Source of the DNA: Amycolatopsis vastitatis
GTDB taxonomy: Bacteria; Actinomycetota; Actinomycetes; Mycobacteriales; Pseudonocardiaceae
Assembly: GCF_002234595.1 (NCBI RefSeq)
Contig: NZ_NMUL01000070.1
Span: forward strand, 1 to 50,523
DNA: 50,523 nt
Direction of reading: 5' to 3'
Shown here: piece by piece, positions 24,795-34,432 of the stretch
How the letters are laid out: each line of letters begins with the position of its first letter
How positions within the stretch are numbered: position 1 is the stretch's first letter
Program-made: the position numbers and the translations under genes
Notes under the pieces: model-generated
The model's input: the letters and a program-made list of their open reading frames with translations, nothing else
The model's database searches: none
Told to the model about the DNA's origin: nothing

Positions 24795-26126
24795 ATGCCG
24801 GACGTGACGCCAGACCCCGCTCCGCCCGCATTCGCCCCGCCCGACGCTGCGGTTGCCGCCGCCGGGTCTACGGCGACGGCTCGCTCTCCTGGCGACGTCC
24901 GGCCCAGGGTCGGCGCCCGTTACATCACCCTGCTGGTCCTCGCCCAGTTCGGGCTGTTCATGGCCATCGTTGCGTCGATGGGCTATTCGCTGAGCGTGCG
25001 TGTCGCGCAGCTCGCCCCGGGCAACCAGGGGGTTCTGGGGTTCGTCGTCGGTGCGGGATCCCTGATCCTGGTCTTCACCGGGCCGATCCTCGGCGTGCTC
25101 AGCGACCGGACCCGGTCGCGCCTCGGCCGGCGACGGCCCTGGCTGCCCGGCCTGATCGCCGTCGGCCTCGCCGGTTCCGTCATCGTCGCGCTCGCACCCG
25201 GCGTGCCCCTGCTGGTGCTCGGCTGGGTGATCGTGGAGATCGGCTTCGGCAGCGCGATGGCTGTGCTCACGAACTCCATGGCCGATCGCCTGCCCGCATC
25301 CCAGCGCGGCCGGGTGGCCGGTCTGGTCGGGGTGGCCCAGATGGGCGCGTCGATCCTCGGCGTCGCCGTCGCCAGTGTGTTCGCCTCGTCGAACCTGCTG
25401 CTGTTCCTGGTACCCGCCGGGGTCGGCGCCCTGCTCGCTCTGCTGTTCTTCGCCCTGGTCGACGAGCGCGACAGCCGGGACCTCCCCTTCGATGACCGGG
25501 TCACTGCGCGGCTGATCCTGTCGAAATACGTGTTTCCCGTGCGCCGCTACCCGGACTTCTCCTGGAACTGGCTGGGCCGGTTCCTGTTCAACTTCGGGCT
25601 GACCCTGGCCACCACGTTCACGACGTTCTTCCTTGCCAGCAAGCTCGGGGTCCCCGTCACCGAAATCGGCGGTCTCGTCGCGACCGTCGGGGCGATCAGC
25701 ATCGTCGCCACCATGGGCGGAGCCGGGATCAGCGGCTACCTCTCCGACAAGCTTCGCCGCCGTCGTGCCTTCGTCTTCTGCGCCGGCGTCCTGTTCGTGC
25801 TGGGTTCGGTCACGATGGCGCTCGCCCCGGATCTGATCGTGCTCATGGCCGGCTCGTTCCTGGCCAACCTCGGCCTCGGCGTGTTCTCCGCGGTCGACCA
25901 GGCGCTGGTGCTCGACGTGCTGCCCGAACGCGACACCGAAGCCGGTCGCTTCAACGCCATCAACCAATTCTCCACGACGCTTCCGCAGGCGCTCGCCCCG
26001 TTCGCGGCCCCCTTGGTGCTCGCGGTCGCGGGAGGGGGCAACTACCCGTTGCTCTACGTCGTCTCCGGCGTTTTCGCGCTCGCCGGCGGCGTCGTCATCC
26101 TGCTCCGCGTCAAGAGCGTTCGCTGA
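24795..26126 (+). CDS. MFS transporter, GPH/sucrose-symporter-like glycoside importer
   Basis: 443 residues with about 12 membrane segments. The loop after segment 2 reads LGVLSDRTRSRLGRRRPWLP, the signature of glycoside-pentoside-hexuronide or sucrose-type cation symporters, and the equivalent loop in the second half is GYLSDKLRRRRAF. These proteins import sugars or glycosides with protons or sodium. AAAGGAG precedes the ATG. It is the first gene of an operon whose glycosidases lack signal peptides, so it is the obvious uptake route for their substrate. The 15-base gap to GH2 implies cotranscription. Substrate is inferred from the neighbours only. Confidence 0.9.
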   Translation: MPDVTPDPAPPAFAPPDAAVAAAGSTATARSPGDVRPRVGARYITLLVLAQFGLFMAIVASMGYSLSVRVAQLAPGNQGVLGFVVGAGSLILVFTGPILGVLSDRTRSRLGRRRPWLPGLIAVGLAGSVIVALAPGVPLLVLGWVIVEIGFGSAMAVLTNSMADRLPASQRGRVAGLVGVAQMGASILGVAVASVFASSNLLLFLVPAGVGALLALLFFALVDERDSRDLPFDDRVTARLILSKYVFPVRRYPDFSWNWLGRFLFNFGLTLATTFTTFFLASKLGVPVTEIGGLVATVGAISIVATMGGAGISGYLSDKLRRRRAFVFCAGVLFVLGSVTMALAPDLIVLMAGSFLANLGLGVFSAVDQALVLDVLPERDTEAGRFNAINQFSTTLPQALAPFAAPLVLAVAGGGNYPLLYVVSGVFALAGGVVILLRVKSVR

Positions 26127-26140
26127 GAAAGGACTCGACG

Positions 26141-28651
26141 ATGACCCGCGACGATTTCAACACCGGCTGGAGCTACCGCCGGAAAGCGACCCCCTTCCAG
26201 GAACTCGGCGGCGCGGGCGACACGCCCTGGACGCCCGTGACGCTGCCGCACGACGCACTGATCTCTGCCGAACGCAGCGCGGACGTACCAGGCGGGCACA
26301 CGAACGGCTACTTCCCGGGCGGCGCCTACGAGTACCGCAAGACCTTCTCCGCGCCGGTCGGGGACCGGGGCAAGCTCGTGTACCTGGAGTTCGACGGCGT
26401 CTACCGCGACGCGGTCGTGACGGTCAACGGCGCGCTCGCCGGCCGCCATGCCTTCGGCTACTCGCGGTTCCTGGTGCGCATCGACCCGCACCTGCACTTC
26501 GGCGCCGACAACGACATCCGCGTCGCGTGCCGCACCCACCTCGACAGCCGCTGGTACGCCGGCTGCGGAATCCACCGCGACGTGCACCTGGTCGTGAAAG
26601 AACAGGCGCACCTGGACCTCGACGGCGTCCGCATCACGACCCCGGACGTCGACGACGACCTGGCGGTCGTCGACATCACCGCCCGCGTCGGCAACACCGG
26701 ACCGGTGACCACCACGCTGCGCCTCACCGCGGCGGTGATCGACGACGACGACGGCGCGGCCGTGGCCCACGGGACGTCCCCGATCACGCTGCTGCCCGGC
26801 GATGCCGACACGGCGCGGCTGCGGCTGCTGCTCGACCGGCCGCGTCGGTGGAGCGCGGAGACACCGACCCGGTATTCGGCCCGGATCGAGCTGGCACACG
26901 GCGATCAGGTCGTCGACGAGGAAGAGATCTTCTTCGGTGTCCGGACGATCCAGGTCGACGCGCGACGCGGCCTGCGCGTCAACGGAAAGCCGGTGAAGCT
27001 TCGCGGGGCGTGCCTGCACGCCGACAACGGCCCCCTCGGCGCGGCCGCGATCGGCCGCGCGGAGGAACGCAAGATCGAGCTGCTCAAGTCCGCCGGCTTC
27101 AACGCCATCCGCAGCTCCCACCACCCCGCGAGCAGCGCGCTGCTGGAGGCGTGCGACCGGCTCGGCATGTACGTCATGGACGAGGCGTTCGACATGTGGA
27201 CGCAGGGCAAAAGCGATTTTGACTACTCGGCGGACTTCCCGCAGTGGTGGGAACGCGACCTGGAGGCGATGGTCGCCAAGGACTTCAACCATCCCAGCGT
27301 GCTCTTCTACAGCATCGGCAACGAGATCCCCGAAACCGGGACCGCCGACGGGGGCCGGTGGAGCCGGCGACTCGCGGAAAAGCTCCGGGCCCTCGACGGC
27401 ACGCGGCTGGTGACCAACGGCATCAACGGGTTCGTATCCGCACTCGACGTCGTACTGGACGGGATGCGGCAGCAGCGGGAGGCGGGCACACCCGGCGGTG
27501 AGGACGACGCCGGCGTCAACGGGATGATGGCCGCCTTCAACGAGCTGATCGGCCAGGTCGTCGCCTCTCCCATGGTCTCCGAGCGCACCGAGGAGTCCTT
27601 CGCCGCGCTCGACGTCGCCGGGATGAACTACAGCGAATCCCGCTACGCCCTCGACCGCGACCTCTTCCCGGACCGGGTCATCGTCGGCACGGAGAGCTGG
27701 CCGTCGGTCCTCGACCGGACCTGGGCCCTCGTCCGGGAGTATCCGCACGTCATCGGCGACTTCACCTGGACAGGGCTGGACTACCTCGGGGAAACCGGCA
27801 TCGGCCTCGTCCGGTACGCCGACCCGGCCGGCCCGGCCCCAGGGTTCTCGACCGGCTACCCCGGGCTGACCGCCTACTGCGGCGATCTCGACCTCACCGG
27901 GCACCGGCGTCCGGTGTCCTACTACCGCGAAATCGTGTTCGGCCTGCGGACCGACCCCTACCTCGCCGTACGCCGCCCGCAGCACCACGGTCGCCCGATC
28001 GCCGTGGCGACCCCGTGGGCGTGGAGCGACGTCGTCTCCAGCTGGAGCTGGCCCGGTTTCGAGGGCGAACCCGCGCACGTCGAGGTCTACGCCGACGCCG
28101 AAGAGATCGAGCTGCTGCTGGACGGTGCTTCGATCGGCCGGGCCACTGTCGGCGGCGAGCGAGCCTTCCAAGCCGACTTCGAGGTGACCTACCGGCCCGG
28201 CGAACTCGTCGCGATCGCCTACCGGGACGGCGCCGAGACCGGCCGGACAACGCTGCGATCGGCGACCGCCGGGATGCGGCTGGCGCTCACGGCCGACCGT
28301 GAACTGCTGCGGGCCGGCACCGGCGATCTCGCGTTCGTCGAGATCGCCGTCACCGACGACGCCGGCGTCGTGCAGAACGCCCGTGACGCCGACGTGCGCG
28401 TCACCGTGTCGGGTGCCGGGGTGCTGCAGGCGTTCGGCAGCGGCGCACCCGTCACCGAAGAGTCCTTTGCCGCGAACACTCATCGCACCTTCGACGGACG
28501 CGCGCTCGCCGTCATCCGGCCGACGGCGGCCGGCGCGATCGCCGTGACCACCGAGGCCCCAGGCTGCGAACCCGCCCAGCTCACCTTCCACGTCGCCGCC
28601 CCGGTGCCGGACCGGCTCGACGACGCCACCGACCTGCAGGAGATCGCGTGA
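26141..28651 (+). CDS. Cytosolic glycoside hydrolase family 2 (beta-galactosidase-like)
   Basis: 836 residues without a signal peptide (start MTRDDFNTGWSYRRK). Domain order is an N-terminal jelly roll (WTPVTLPHDALI, FDGVYRDAVVTVNG), an Ig-like domain, the TIM barrel from about residue 270, then a C-terminal DUF4982-like region (WSWPGFEGEPAHVEVYADAE) and a final Ig-like domain. The acid/base Glu is in NHPSVLFYSIGNEI and the nucleophile Glu in VIVGTESWPS. It probably removes beta-galactose or a related sugar from an imported compound. It overlaps the GH3 gene by 4 bases (GTGA). It is related to the GH2 at the window start, but that protein acts in a different locus. Confidence 0.93.
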   Translation: MTRDDFNTGWSYRRKATPFQELGGAGDTPWTPVTLPHDALISAERSADVPGGHTNGYFPGGAYEYRKTFSAPVGDRGKLVYLEFDGVYRDAVVTVNGALAGRHAFGYSRFLVRIDPHLHFGADNDIRVACRTHLDSRWYAGCGIHRDVHLVVKEQAHLDLDGVRITTPDVDDDLAVVDITARVGNTGPVTTTLRLTAAVIDDDDGAAVAHGTSPITLLPGDADTARLRLLLDRPRRWSAETPTRYSARIELAHGDQVVDEEEIFFGVRTIQVDARRGLRVNGKPVKLRGACLHADNGPLGAAAIGRAEERKIELLKSAGFNAIRSSHHPASSALLEACDRLGMYVMDEAFDMWTQGKSDFDYSADFPQWWERDLEAMVAKDFNHPSVLFYSIGNEIPETGTADGGRWSRRLAEKLRALDGTRLVTNGINGFVSALDVVLDGMRQQREAGTPGGEDDAGVNGMMAAFNELIGQVVASPMVSERTEESFAALDVAGMNYSESRYALDRDLFPDRVIVGTESWPSVLDRTWALVREYPHVIGDFTWTGLDYLGETGIGLVRYADPAGPAPGFSTGYPGLTAYCGDLDLTGHRRPVSYYREIVFGLRTDPYLAVRRPQHHGRPIAVATPWAWSDVVSSWSWPGFEGEPAHVEVYADAEEIELLLDGASIGRATVGGERAFQADFEVTYRPGELVAIAYRDGAETGRTTLRSATAGMRLALTADRELLRAGTGDLAFVEIAVTDDAGVVQNARDADVRVTVSGAGVLQAFGSGAPVTEESFAANTHRTFDGRALAVIRPTAAGAIAVTTEAPGCEPAQLTFHVAAPVPDRLDDATDLQEIA

Positions 28652-31020
28652 CCGACCTCGAGACGCTCGTCCGCAAGCTGGATCTGGACGAGAAGATCGC
28701 CCAGTTGCACGGCATGACACTGCCCGCGTTGTTCTCGATGCGCCCCGGGGCGGACCTGTCCACCGGCGAGGGCCGGAAGGTGGCGTTCTTCGTCGACACC
28801 GACCGCATCGCCCAGCTGCGTCCGCACGGTCTCGGGCACCTGTCGCTGGCGTGGATGCTGCCACTGGACGGCGGCGAACTGCGTCGCACCTTCGCCGACG
28901 TCCAGGCGAAAGCGCGTGAGGTGAGCCGGTTCGGCATCGGGGCGCTCATCCACGCGGAAGGCCTCAACGGCCTCGTCCACGGCACGGGCATCCAATTCCC
29001 CACCGCATGGGCGCAGGCCGCGACGTGGATGCCCGGCCTCATCGAACGCAGCACCGCGATCACCCGCGACCAGTTCCGCGACTACGGCATCCAGCTGTGC
29101 TTCTCCCCGGTGCTCGACCTCGCGCGCGATCCCCGCTGGGGTCGGGTGCACGAGACGTTCGGCGAGGACCAAGAGCTCGCCGCCCAGCTCGCCGTCGCGT
29201 TCATCCGCGGCATCCAGGGCACCGGCCGTGACACGGGGGTGCTGGCCACGGGCAAGCACTTCCTGGGCTACAGCAGCTCCGACGGCGCCCTCAACCAGGC
29301 ACGCACCAGTCTCGGCCGCAGGCAGCTGGCCGACGAGTACGCCGAACCCTTCCGCCGGGCCATCACCGAGGCCTCGCTCGCGATCGTCATGAACTCCTAC
29401 AACGAGATCGACGGCACCCCGGCCGCGGCGAACCGGTGGCTGCTCACCGACCTGCTGCGCGAGCAGCTGGGATTCACCGGTCTGGTCGTGAGCGACTACG
29501 ACGCCGTCACGATGCTGCATTCGGTGTACCACGTCGCCGGTGACCAGCGGGAAGCCGCCGCCGCGGCGCTCTCGGCCGGGCTCGACGTCGAACTGCCCGC
29601 CGACGAAAGCTTCCGGAAGCTGCGTGAGGCCGTCGAAGCCGGCCTGGTGGGCGAGGACGCGGTCGACACCGCGGTCCGGCGCGTACTGGAGATCAAGCAA
29701 GACCTGGGGCTGGTGCCCGGCTTCGCGCCGCGCCGACCCCTGCGCCGGCCCGAACCACCCGACCGGACAGCGGCCGCGGCCATCGGCCGCGACATCGCCG
29801 AGCACGCCGTGACGCTCCTGGAGAACGACGGCACCCTCCCCCTGCGCCCCGGCGCCAAGGTCGTCCTCGCCGGCCGGCTCGCCGACGAGCTGCGTATCCA
29901 CTTCGGCGCCTACACCGACGTCGCCAACGCCGAAGTCCCGATCGCCGTGCAGCTGATCCAGGCGGGTCAGGTTCCCGGCGTCGACCCCGACGAGCACTTC
30001 TTCACCGAGTTGTTCACCACCCGCATTCCCGGGATCGGCCCCCGCTTCGAAACGCTCACCCGCGAGCAGTACCCGGACACGCCGACACTGCTCGCCGCGC
30101 TCGACGCAGCGCCGGGACTGGACGTCACGTTCCTCGACGCGGGCTCACCCGATACGACCGACCCGATCGACACCGACGCCGTGCTCGACGCGGCGCGCGG
30201 CGCCGACATCGTCGTCGCGGTCCTCGGCGAACGCACGGGATGGGCTGGTGAGCACACCGCGGGAGAGGGACAGGCTTCGGCTCAGGTGCGGCTGCCCGGC
30301 AACCAGCACGAGCTCGTTTCGGTGCTCGCACAGGCGGAGGCCCCGCTGGTCTCGGTGCTCATCACCGGGCGTCCCCTCGTCGTCCCCGACGTCGCCGAAG
30401 CCTCCGCCGCGGTGCTGCTCGCGCCCCTGCTCGGCGCGCAGGGCCCATCGACCGTCGCGGACGCGCTCACCGGCGCGATCGAACCCGGCGGCCGGCTGCC
30501 GATGACGTTCCCACGGCACGTCGGGCAGATCCCGCTCTTCCACGGCCACCCGTACGGCAGCGGCTACGCCCACCCGACCGGACGTCGAGTGGGCTACAAC
30601 GACCTCGAGAACGGCCCGCTGTACCCGTTCGGCCACGGCCTGGGCTACGCCCGGCTCGAGCTCGAATTGCTGGACGTGCACCTCTCCGACGACGGCGGGA
30701 CCATCACCGCGCGCACGCGCACGACCAACCACGGCGGCCGGGACGGCTCCACGGTCGTGCAGGTCTATGCCCGCGACGAACACGGATCCGTCGTGCGGCC
30801 GGTCCGGCAGCTGCTCGCCTTCGAACGAGTCACGGTGACCGCCGGGAGCGTGGCCGACACCGCGCTCGAAGCGCCGGTCGACCGGCTGTTCTACACCGCC
30901 GACGACGGCACACGCGGCATCGAAGCCGGCGACGTCACGATCCTCGTGGGCACCAGCAGCGAGCAGATCGCGGGCACCCGCACCCTCGCGGTCCCGGCCA
31001 GGCGCGCGAGCACGCGATGA
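28648..31020 (+). CDS. Cytosolic glycoside hydrolase family 3 (beta-glucosidase/xylosidase-like)
   Basis: 790 residues, GTG start overlapping the GH2 stop. No signal peptide. Order: GH3 barrel (GIGALIHAEGLNGLVHGTGI, LDLARDPRWGRVHETFGEDQ, GKHFLGYS), nucleophile Asp in VVSDYDAVTM (about residue 290), alpha/beta sandwich (residues about 390-620, VLGERTGWAGEH) and a C-terminal fibronectin III-like domain (GRDGSTVVQVYARDEHGSVV). Family enzymes release terminal beta-glucose, xylose or arabinose. Here it is predicted to remove beta-glucose or xylose from an imported glycoside. The overlapping start links its synthesis to GH2. Confidence 0.93.
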   Translation: MTDLETLVRKLDLDEKIAQLHGMTLPALFSMRPGADLSTGEGRKVAFFVDTDRIAQLRPHGLGHLSLAWMLPLDGGELRRTFADVQAKAREVSRFGIGALIHAEGLNGLVHGTGIQFPTAWAQAATWMPGLIERSTAITRDQFRDYGIQLCFSPVLDLARDPRWGRVHETFGEDQELAAQLAVAFIRGIQGTGRDTGVLATGKHFLGYSSSDGALNQARTSLGRRQLADEYAEPFRRAITEASLAIVMNSYNEIDGTPAAANRWLLTDLLREQLGFTGLVVSDYDAVTMLHSVYHVAGDQREAAAAALSAGLDVELPADESFRKLREAVEAGLVGEDAVDTAVRRVLEIKQDLGLVPGFAPRRPLRRPEPPDRTAAAAIGRDIAEHAVTLLENDGTLPLRPGAKVVLAGRLADELRIHFGAYTDVANAEVPIAVQLIQAGQVPGVDPDEHFFTELFTTRIPGIGPRFETLTREQYPDTPTLLAALDAAPGLDVTFLDAGSPDTTDPIDTDAVLDAARGADIVVAVLGERTGWAGEHTAGEGQASAQVRLPGNQHELVSVLAQAEAPLVSVLITGRPLVVPDVAEASAAVLLAPLLGAQGPSTVADALTGAIEPGGRLPMTFPRHVGQIPLFHGHPYGSGYAHPTGRRVGYNDLENGPLYPFGHGLGYARLELELLDVHLSDDGGTITARTRTTNHGGRDGSTVVQVYARDEHGSVVRPVRQLLAFERVTVTAGSVADTALEAPVDRLFYTADDGTRGIEAGDVTILVGTSSEQIAGTRTLAVPARRASTR

Positions 31021-31061
31021 CGGCACCGGCTCATTTCCGGACAGCACAAGGAGAAGCACCG

Positions 31062-33569
31062 ATGCTCGACCAGTGGCAGGCTTCGTTCATCAGTGCGGCT
31101 GCGCCCTCGGCCGAAGGCGACCCGGCGCCGTACTTCCGCCGAGAGTTCGAGGTGTCTCCAGGGCTTCGGCGCGCGATGTTGCACGTCACGGCGCTCGGTA
31201 TTGTCGCCCCCTACGTCAACGGCGTCCGCGTCGGCGACGAGGAGCTCATGCCGGGTTGGACCAGCTACCGGCACCGCCTCATGGTGTCCGGCCATGACGT
31301 CACCCACCTCCTGACGCCCGGTCCGAACGCCTTCGGGGCCGTCGTCGGCGAGGGATGGGCGGTGGGCCCGCTCACCTGGGAGAATCGCCGGCACAACTAC
31401 ACCGACCGGCCGGCGTTGCTCGCTCAGCTGGAACTGGACTTCGGCGACCGCGTGGAGGTCCTCGGCACCGACGGCTCGTTCCGCGTGGGCACCGGCGGTG
31501 TGCGGGCGAACGGCATCTACGCGGGGGAGACCTTCGACACCCGCCTCGAACCGGACGGCTGGGATCGGCCCGGTTTCGACGACACCGGCTGGAACCGCGC
31601 CGTGCCCTTCGTGTGGGACCGGAAGACGCTGCAGGTGCCCACGGCACCACCCATCCGGCGCATCGAAGAACTCGCGCCGAAGGAGATCCTCACCAGCCCG
31701 GCCGGGCGCACGATCGTCGACTTCGGACAGAACTTCTCCGGCTGGGTCCGCATGACCGTCACCGGCGAAGCCGGGAAGACCATCACGCTGCGCCACGCCG
31801 AACTGCTCACCCCCGGCGGAGAACTCGACACCGAAACCAACCGCACCGCCGCCGCGACCGACCGGTACACCCTGCGCGGTGACGGCGAGGAATCGTGGGA
31901 ACCACGGTTCACCTTCCACGGGTTCCGCTACGTCGAGGTCGACGGGTGGCCCGGAGAACCGGGCGCCGACGCGATCCGCGCCGTCGTGATCCACACCGAC
32001 ATGGCCCGCACCGGCTGGTTCGAAACGTCGCACCCCCTGGTGAACAAGCTGCACGAGAACACGGTGTGGTCCATGCGCGGCAACTTCGTCGGCATCCCCA
32101 CCGACTGCCCGCAACGCGACGAACGGCTCGGCTGGACCGGCGACATCAACGCCTTCGCCCCCACCGCGGCGTTCCTCTACGACGTCAGGGGCGTTCTCGG
32201 TTCATGGCTGCGCGACCTCGCCGCCGAACAACAGGAGACCGGCAACGTGCCCATGGTCGTCCCGGACGTCCTCGCGACGGGATCCACCCCGACTGCCTTG
32301 TGGGGCGATGTCGCGATCAGCCTGCCGTGGCTGCTGTACCAGGAGTACGGCGACCCCGCCATCCTGCGCGACAGCTACGCCTCGATGACCGCCTTCATGC
32401 GGCAGATCGAACCCGCGCTCGACGAGCACGGGCTGTGGAGCAGCGGGTTCCAGTTCGGCGACTGGCTTGATCCCGACGCCCCGGCCGGCAACCCCGCCGG
32501 CGGGAAGACCGACGCCCACCTCGTCGCCGGCGCCTACCTCTGCAAGACCACCCGGGAACTGGCCCAGGCCGCCTCAGTCCTCGGAGAAACCGAGGACGCC
32601 GAGCACTTCGGCCAGCTCGCCGAACGCGTCCGCGCGGCTTTTCGCCGGGAATACGTGACCGAAGCCGGCCGGGTCGTCAACGAGTCCGCGACCGCCTACG
32701 CGCTGGCGATCATGTTCGGCATCCTCGACGACGACCAGCGCGCGACAGCGGGACGGCAGCTCGCCGAGCTGGTGCGGAAGGCCGGATTCACCATCTCCAC
32801 CGGTTTCGCCGGCACTCCGCTCATCACCGACGCACTGTCCGGCACCGGCCACCTGGTCGAGGCTTACGAACTGCTCCTGCAGAAGAAACCGCCATCGTTC
32901 CTCTACCCGGTGACGATGGGCGCCACCACCATCTGGGAGCGGTGGGACTCGATCCTGCCGGACGGCACCCTCAACTCCACCGGCATGACGTCCCTGAACC
33001 ACTACGCCCTCGGAGCGGTGGCCGACTGGCTGCACCGCGTCGTCGGCGGCCTCGAACGCGCCGAACCCGGGTGGCGGCACATCCGCATCGCGCCGAAACC
33101 GGGCGGCGGCCTGCGGTCCGCACACACCGCGCACCAGACCGTGCTCGGCCGCGCGGAAGTCCGGTGGACCCACGGCGACGGCGAGATGCACGTCGAGGTC
33201 ACCGTGCCGCCGGGCGCGACCGCGACCGTCGAGCTGCCCCGGCACCCCGAGCAGCTCGTGGAACACGTCGGATCCGGGAGCCATTCGTGGCGCTATCCCG
33301 CACCGGACGAATCCGCGAAGTTCGACATGGACACGCCCCTGTGGGAGATCCAGCGAAACGACACGGTGTGGGCGGCCATCGTCGAGGTGCTCCGCTCGTA
33401 CTTCCCCGGCGTGCCCATCGAATCCGGCGGAGACCGCATGGGAATGATGTCGCTGTCCACCGTCGCGGCGAGCCTGCCCGACGGGGGTGCCGCCGAACTG
33501 GAACGGGTCCTTGAGGCCGCCCTCAAATCCGAGGAGAGCCTGGCCGCCGGTGCCGAGGCTCAGGCATGA
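31062..33569 (+). CDS. Cytosolic alpha-L-rhamnosidase, GH78
   Basis: 835 residues from ATG 31062, chosen because AAGGAG (31048-31053) lies 8 bases upstream; an alternative ATG at 31017 overlaps the GH3 stop. No signal peptide. The N-terminal rhamnosidase domains (FRREFEVSPGLRRAMLHVTA, YVNGVRVGDEELMPGWT) are followed by the (alpha/alpha)6 barrel with the diagnostic IPTDCPQRDERLGWTGD (about residues 345-361). GH78 inverting enzymes cut terminal alpha-L-rhamnose from flavonoid, saponin and other plant glycosides, or from pectic fragments. A C-terminal helical extension of about 75 residues (from FDMDTPLWEI) lies beyond the usual beta-sandwich end. It overlaps the next gene by 4 bases. Confidence 0.94.
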   Translation: MLDQWQASFISAAAPSAEGDPAPYFRREFEVSPGLRRAMLHVTALGIVAPYVNGVRVGDEELMPGWTSYRHRLMVSGHDVTHLLTPGPNAFGAVVGEGWAVGPLTWENRRHNYTDRPALLAQLELDFGDRVEVLGTDGSFRVGTGGVRANGIYAGETFDTRLEPDGWDRPGFDDTGWNRAVPFVWDRKTLQVPTAPPIRRIEELAPKEILTSPAGRTIVDFGQNFSGWVRMTVTGEAGKTITLRHAELLTPGGELDTETNRTAAATDRYTLRGDGEESWEPRFTFHGFRYVEVDGWPGEPGADAIRAVVIHTDMARTGWFETSHPLVNKLHENTVWSMRGNFVGIPTDCPQRDERLGWTGDINAFAPTAAFLYDVRGVLGSWLRDLAAEQQETGNVPMVVPDVLATGSTPTALWGDVAISLPWLLYQEYGDPAILRDSYASMTAFMRQIEPALDEHGLWSSGFQFGDWLDPDAPAGNPAGGKTDAHLVAGAYLCKTTRELAQAASVLGETEDAEHFGQLAERVRAAFRREYVTEAGRVVNESATAYALAIMFGILDDDQRATAGRQLAELVRKAGFTISTGFAGTPLITDALSGTGHLVEAYELLLQKKPPSFLYPVTMGATTIWERWDSILPDGTLNSTGMTSLNHYALGAVADWLHRVVGGLERAEPGWRHIRIAPKPGGGLRSAHTAHQTVLGRAEVRWTHGDGEMHVEVTVPPGATATVELPRHPEQLVEHVGSGSHSWRYPAPDESAKFDMDTPLWEIQRNDTVWAAIVEVLRSYFPGVPIESGGDRMGMMSLSTVAASLPDGGAAELERVLEAALKSEESLAAGAEAQA

Positions 33570-34432
33570 GGAAGGCAGCCGCCCGAGCGCTGAACGCGCT
33601 CACCGCGGGGCTCGACATCCGGGACGATGCCGTACCGGGCCGCCATGGCACCATCCCGGTCCGCCGCTACCGCGCGGGCCCGTCACCGGCCGGCCGGCTG
33701 ATCTGGCTGCACGGTGGCGGGTTTTCCAGCGGCGGCCTCGACCAGCTCGAATCCCACGCCGTGGGGGCCGCTCTCGCCTGGCGAGGGATCGACGTCATCG
33801 CGGTCGATTACCGCCGCGTGCCACCGTGGAACCCCTTCCGCGATCCACGTCCCGGCTCGCTGACCGGCATCCGGTTCCCCGTGCCGCTCGACGACGTCGT
33901 CGACGCTTTCGCCTCCGAACAGGACACCGCCCTGCTGGGCGGCGCCAGCGCAGGTGCCTGCCTCGCGGCCGCTGCCGCGCTCAGGATGCACACTGAGGGC
34001 CGTCCGATGCCCGCCGGGCTCGTGCTGGTCTACGGCTGCTTCCACGCCCAGCTTCGTCCGATCCCCGATGAACTGCGGCAACGGATACGCGGCCGTCACG
34101 GAATCTTCCAGTTCCGGCCCAGCACCGTCCGGCGGATGCACCACAACTACGCCGGCTCCGAAGAAGCACTGGCCGACCCGCTGGCCTTCCCCGGCGGCCA
34201 CGACCTCCCGCCCCTCCCGCCAACCTTCATGGTCAACGCCGACCGCGACGCACTGCGGGCCTCCGGCGACGCCTTCGGACGCGAACTCACCACCGCCGGC
34301 ACGCCGGTCGACCACCACCTCGTACCCGAGGCCATGCACGGATTTCTCGACCGCCCACACACCCGGCAGTTCACCGCCGGCATCACCCTCATCGCCAACT
34401 GGGCCGAAACACACAGCAGGGGTATCGAATGA
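33566..34432 (+). CDS. Alpha/beta hydrolase, hormone-sensitive-lipase-like esterase
   Basis: 288 residues. Oxyanion motif LIWLHGGGFSSGG (about residues 46-58), nucleophile Ser in LLGGASAGACLAAA (about residue 130), Asp in VNADRDALRASG and His in EAMHGFLDRP. These are the hallmarks of the HSL-type esterase family. No signal peptide. The gene overlaps both neighbours by 4 bases (ATGA). In an operon with a Baeyer-Villiger monooxygenase, it is a natural candidate to hydrolyse the ester or lactone that enzyme would form, or an acyl group on the imported glycoside. Confidence 0.9.
   Translation: MRKAAARALNALTAGLDIRDDAVPGRHGTIPVRRYRAGPSPAGRLIWLHGGGFSSGGLDQLESHAVGAALAWRGIDVIAVDYRRVPPWNPFRDPRPGSLTGIRFPVPLDDVVDAFASEQDTALLGGASAGACLAAAAALRMHTEGRPMPAGLVLVYGCFHAQLRPIPDELRQRIRGRHGIFQFRPSTVRRMHHNYAGSEEALADPLAFPGGHDLPPLPPTFMVNADRDALRASGDAFGRELTTAGTPVDHHLVPEAMHGFLDRPHTRQFTAGITLIANWAETHSRGIE

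Noticed and set aside
26054..28864. Minus-strand 936-codon frame opposite GH2
   Set aside because: Shadow of a complete GH2 gene; composition is Arg/Gly/Val-rich without motifs.
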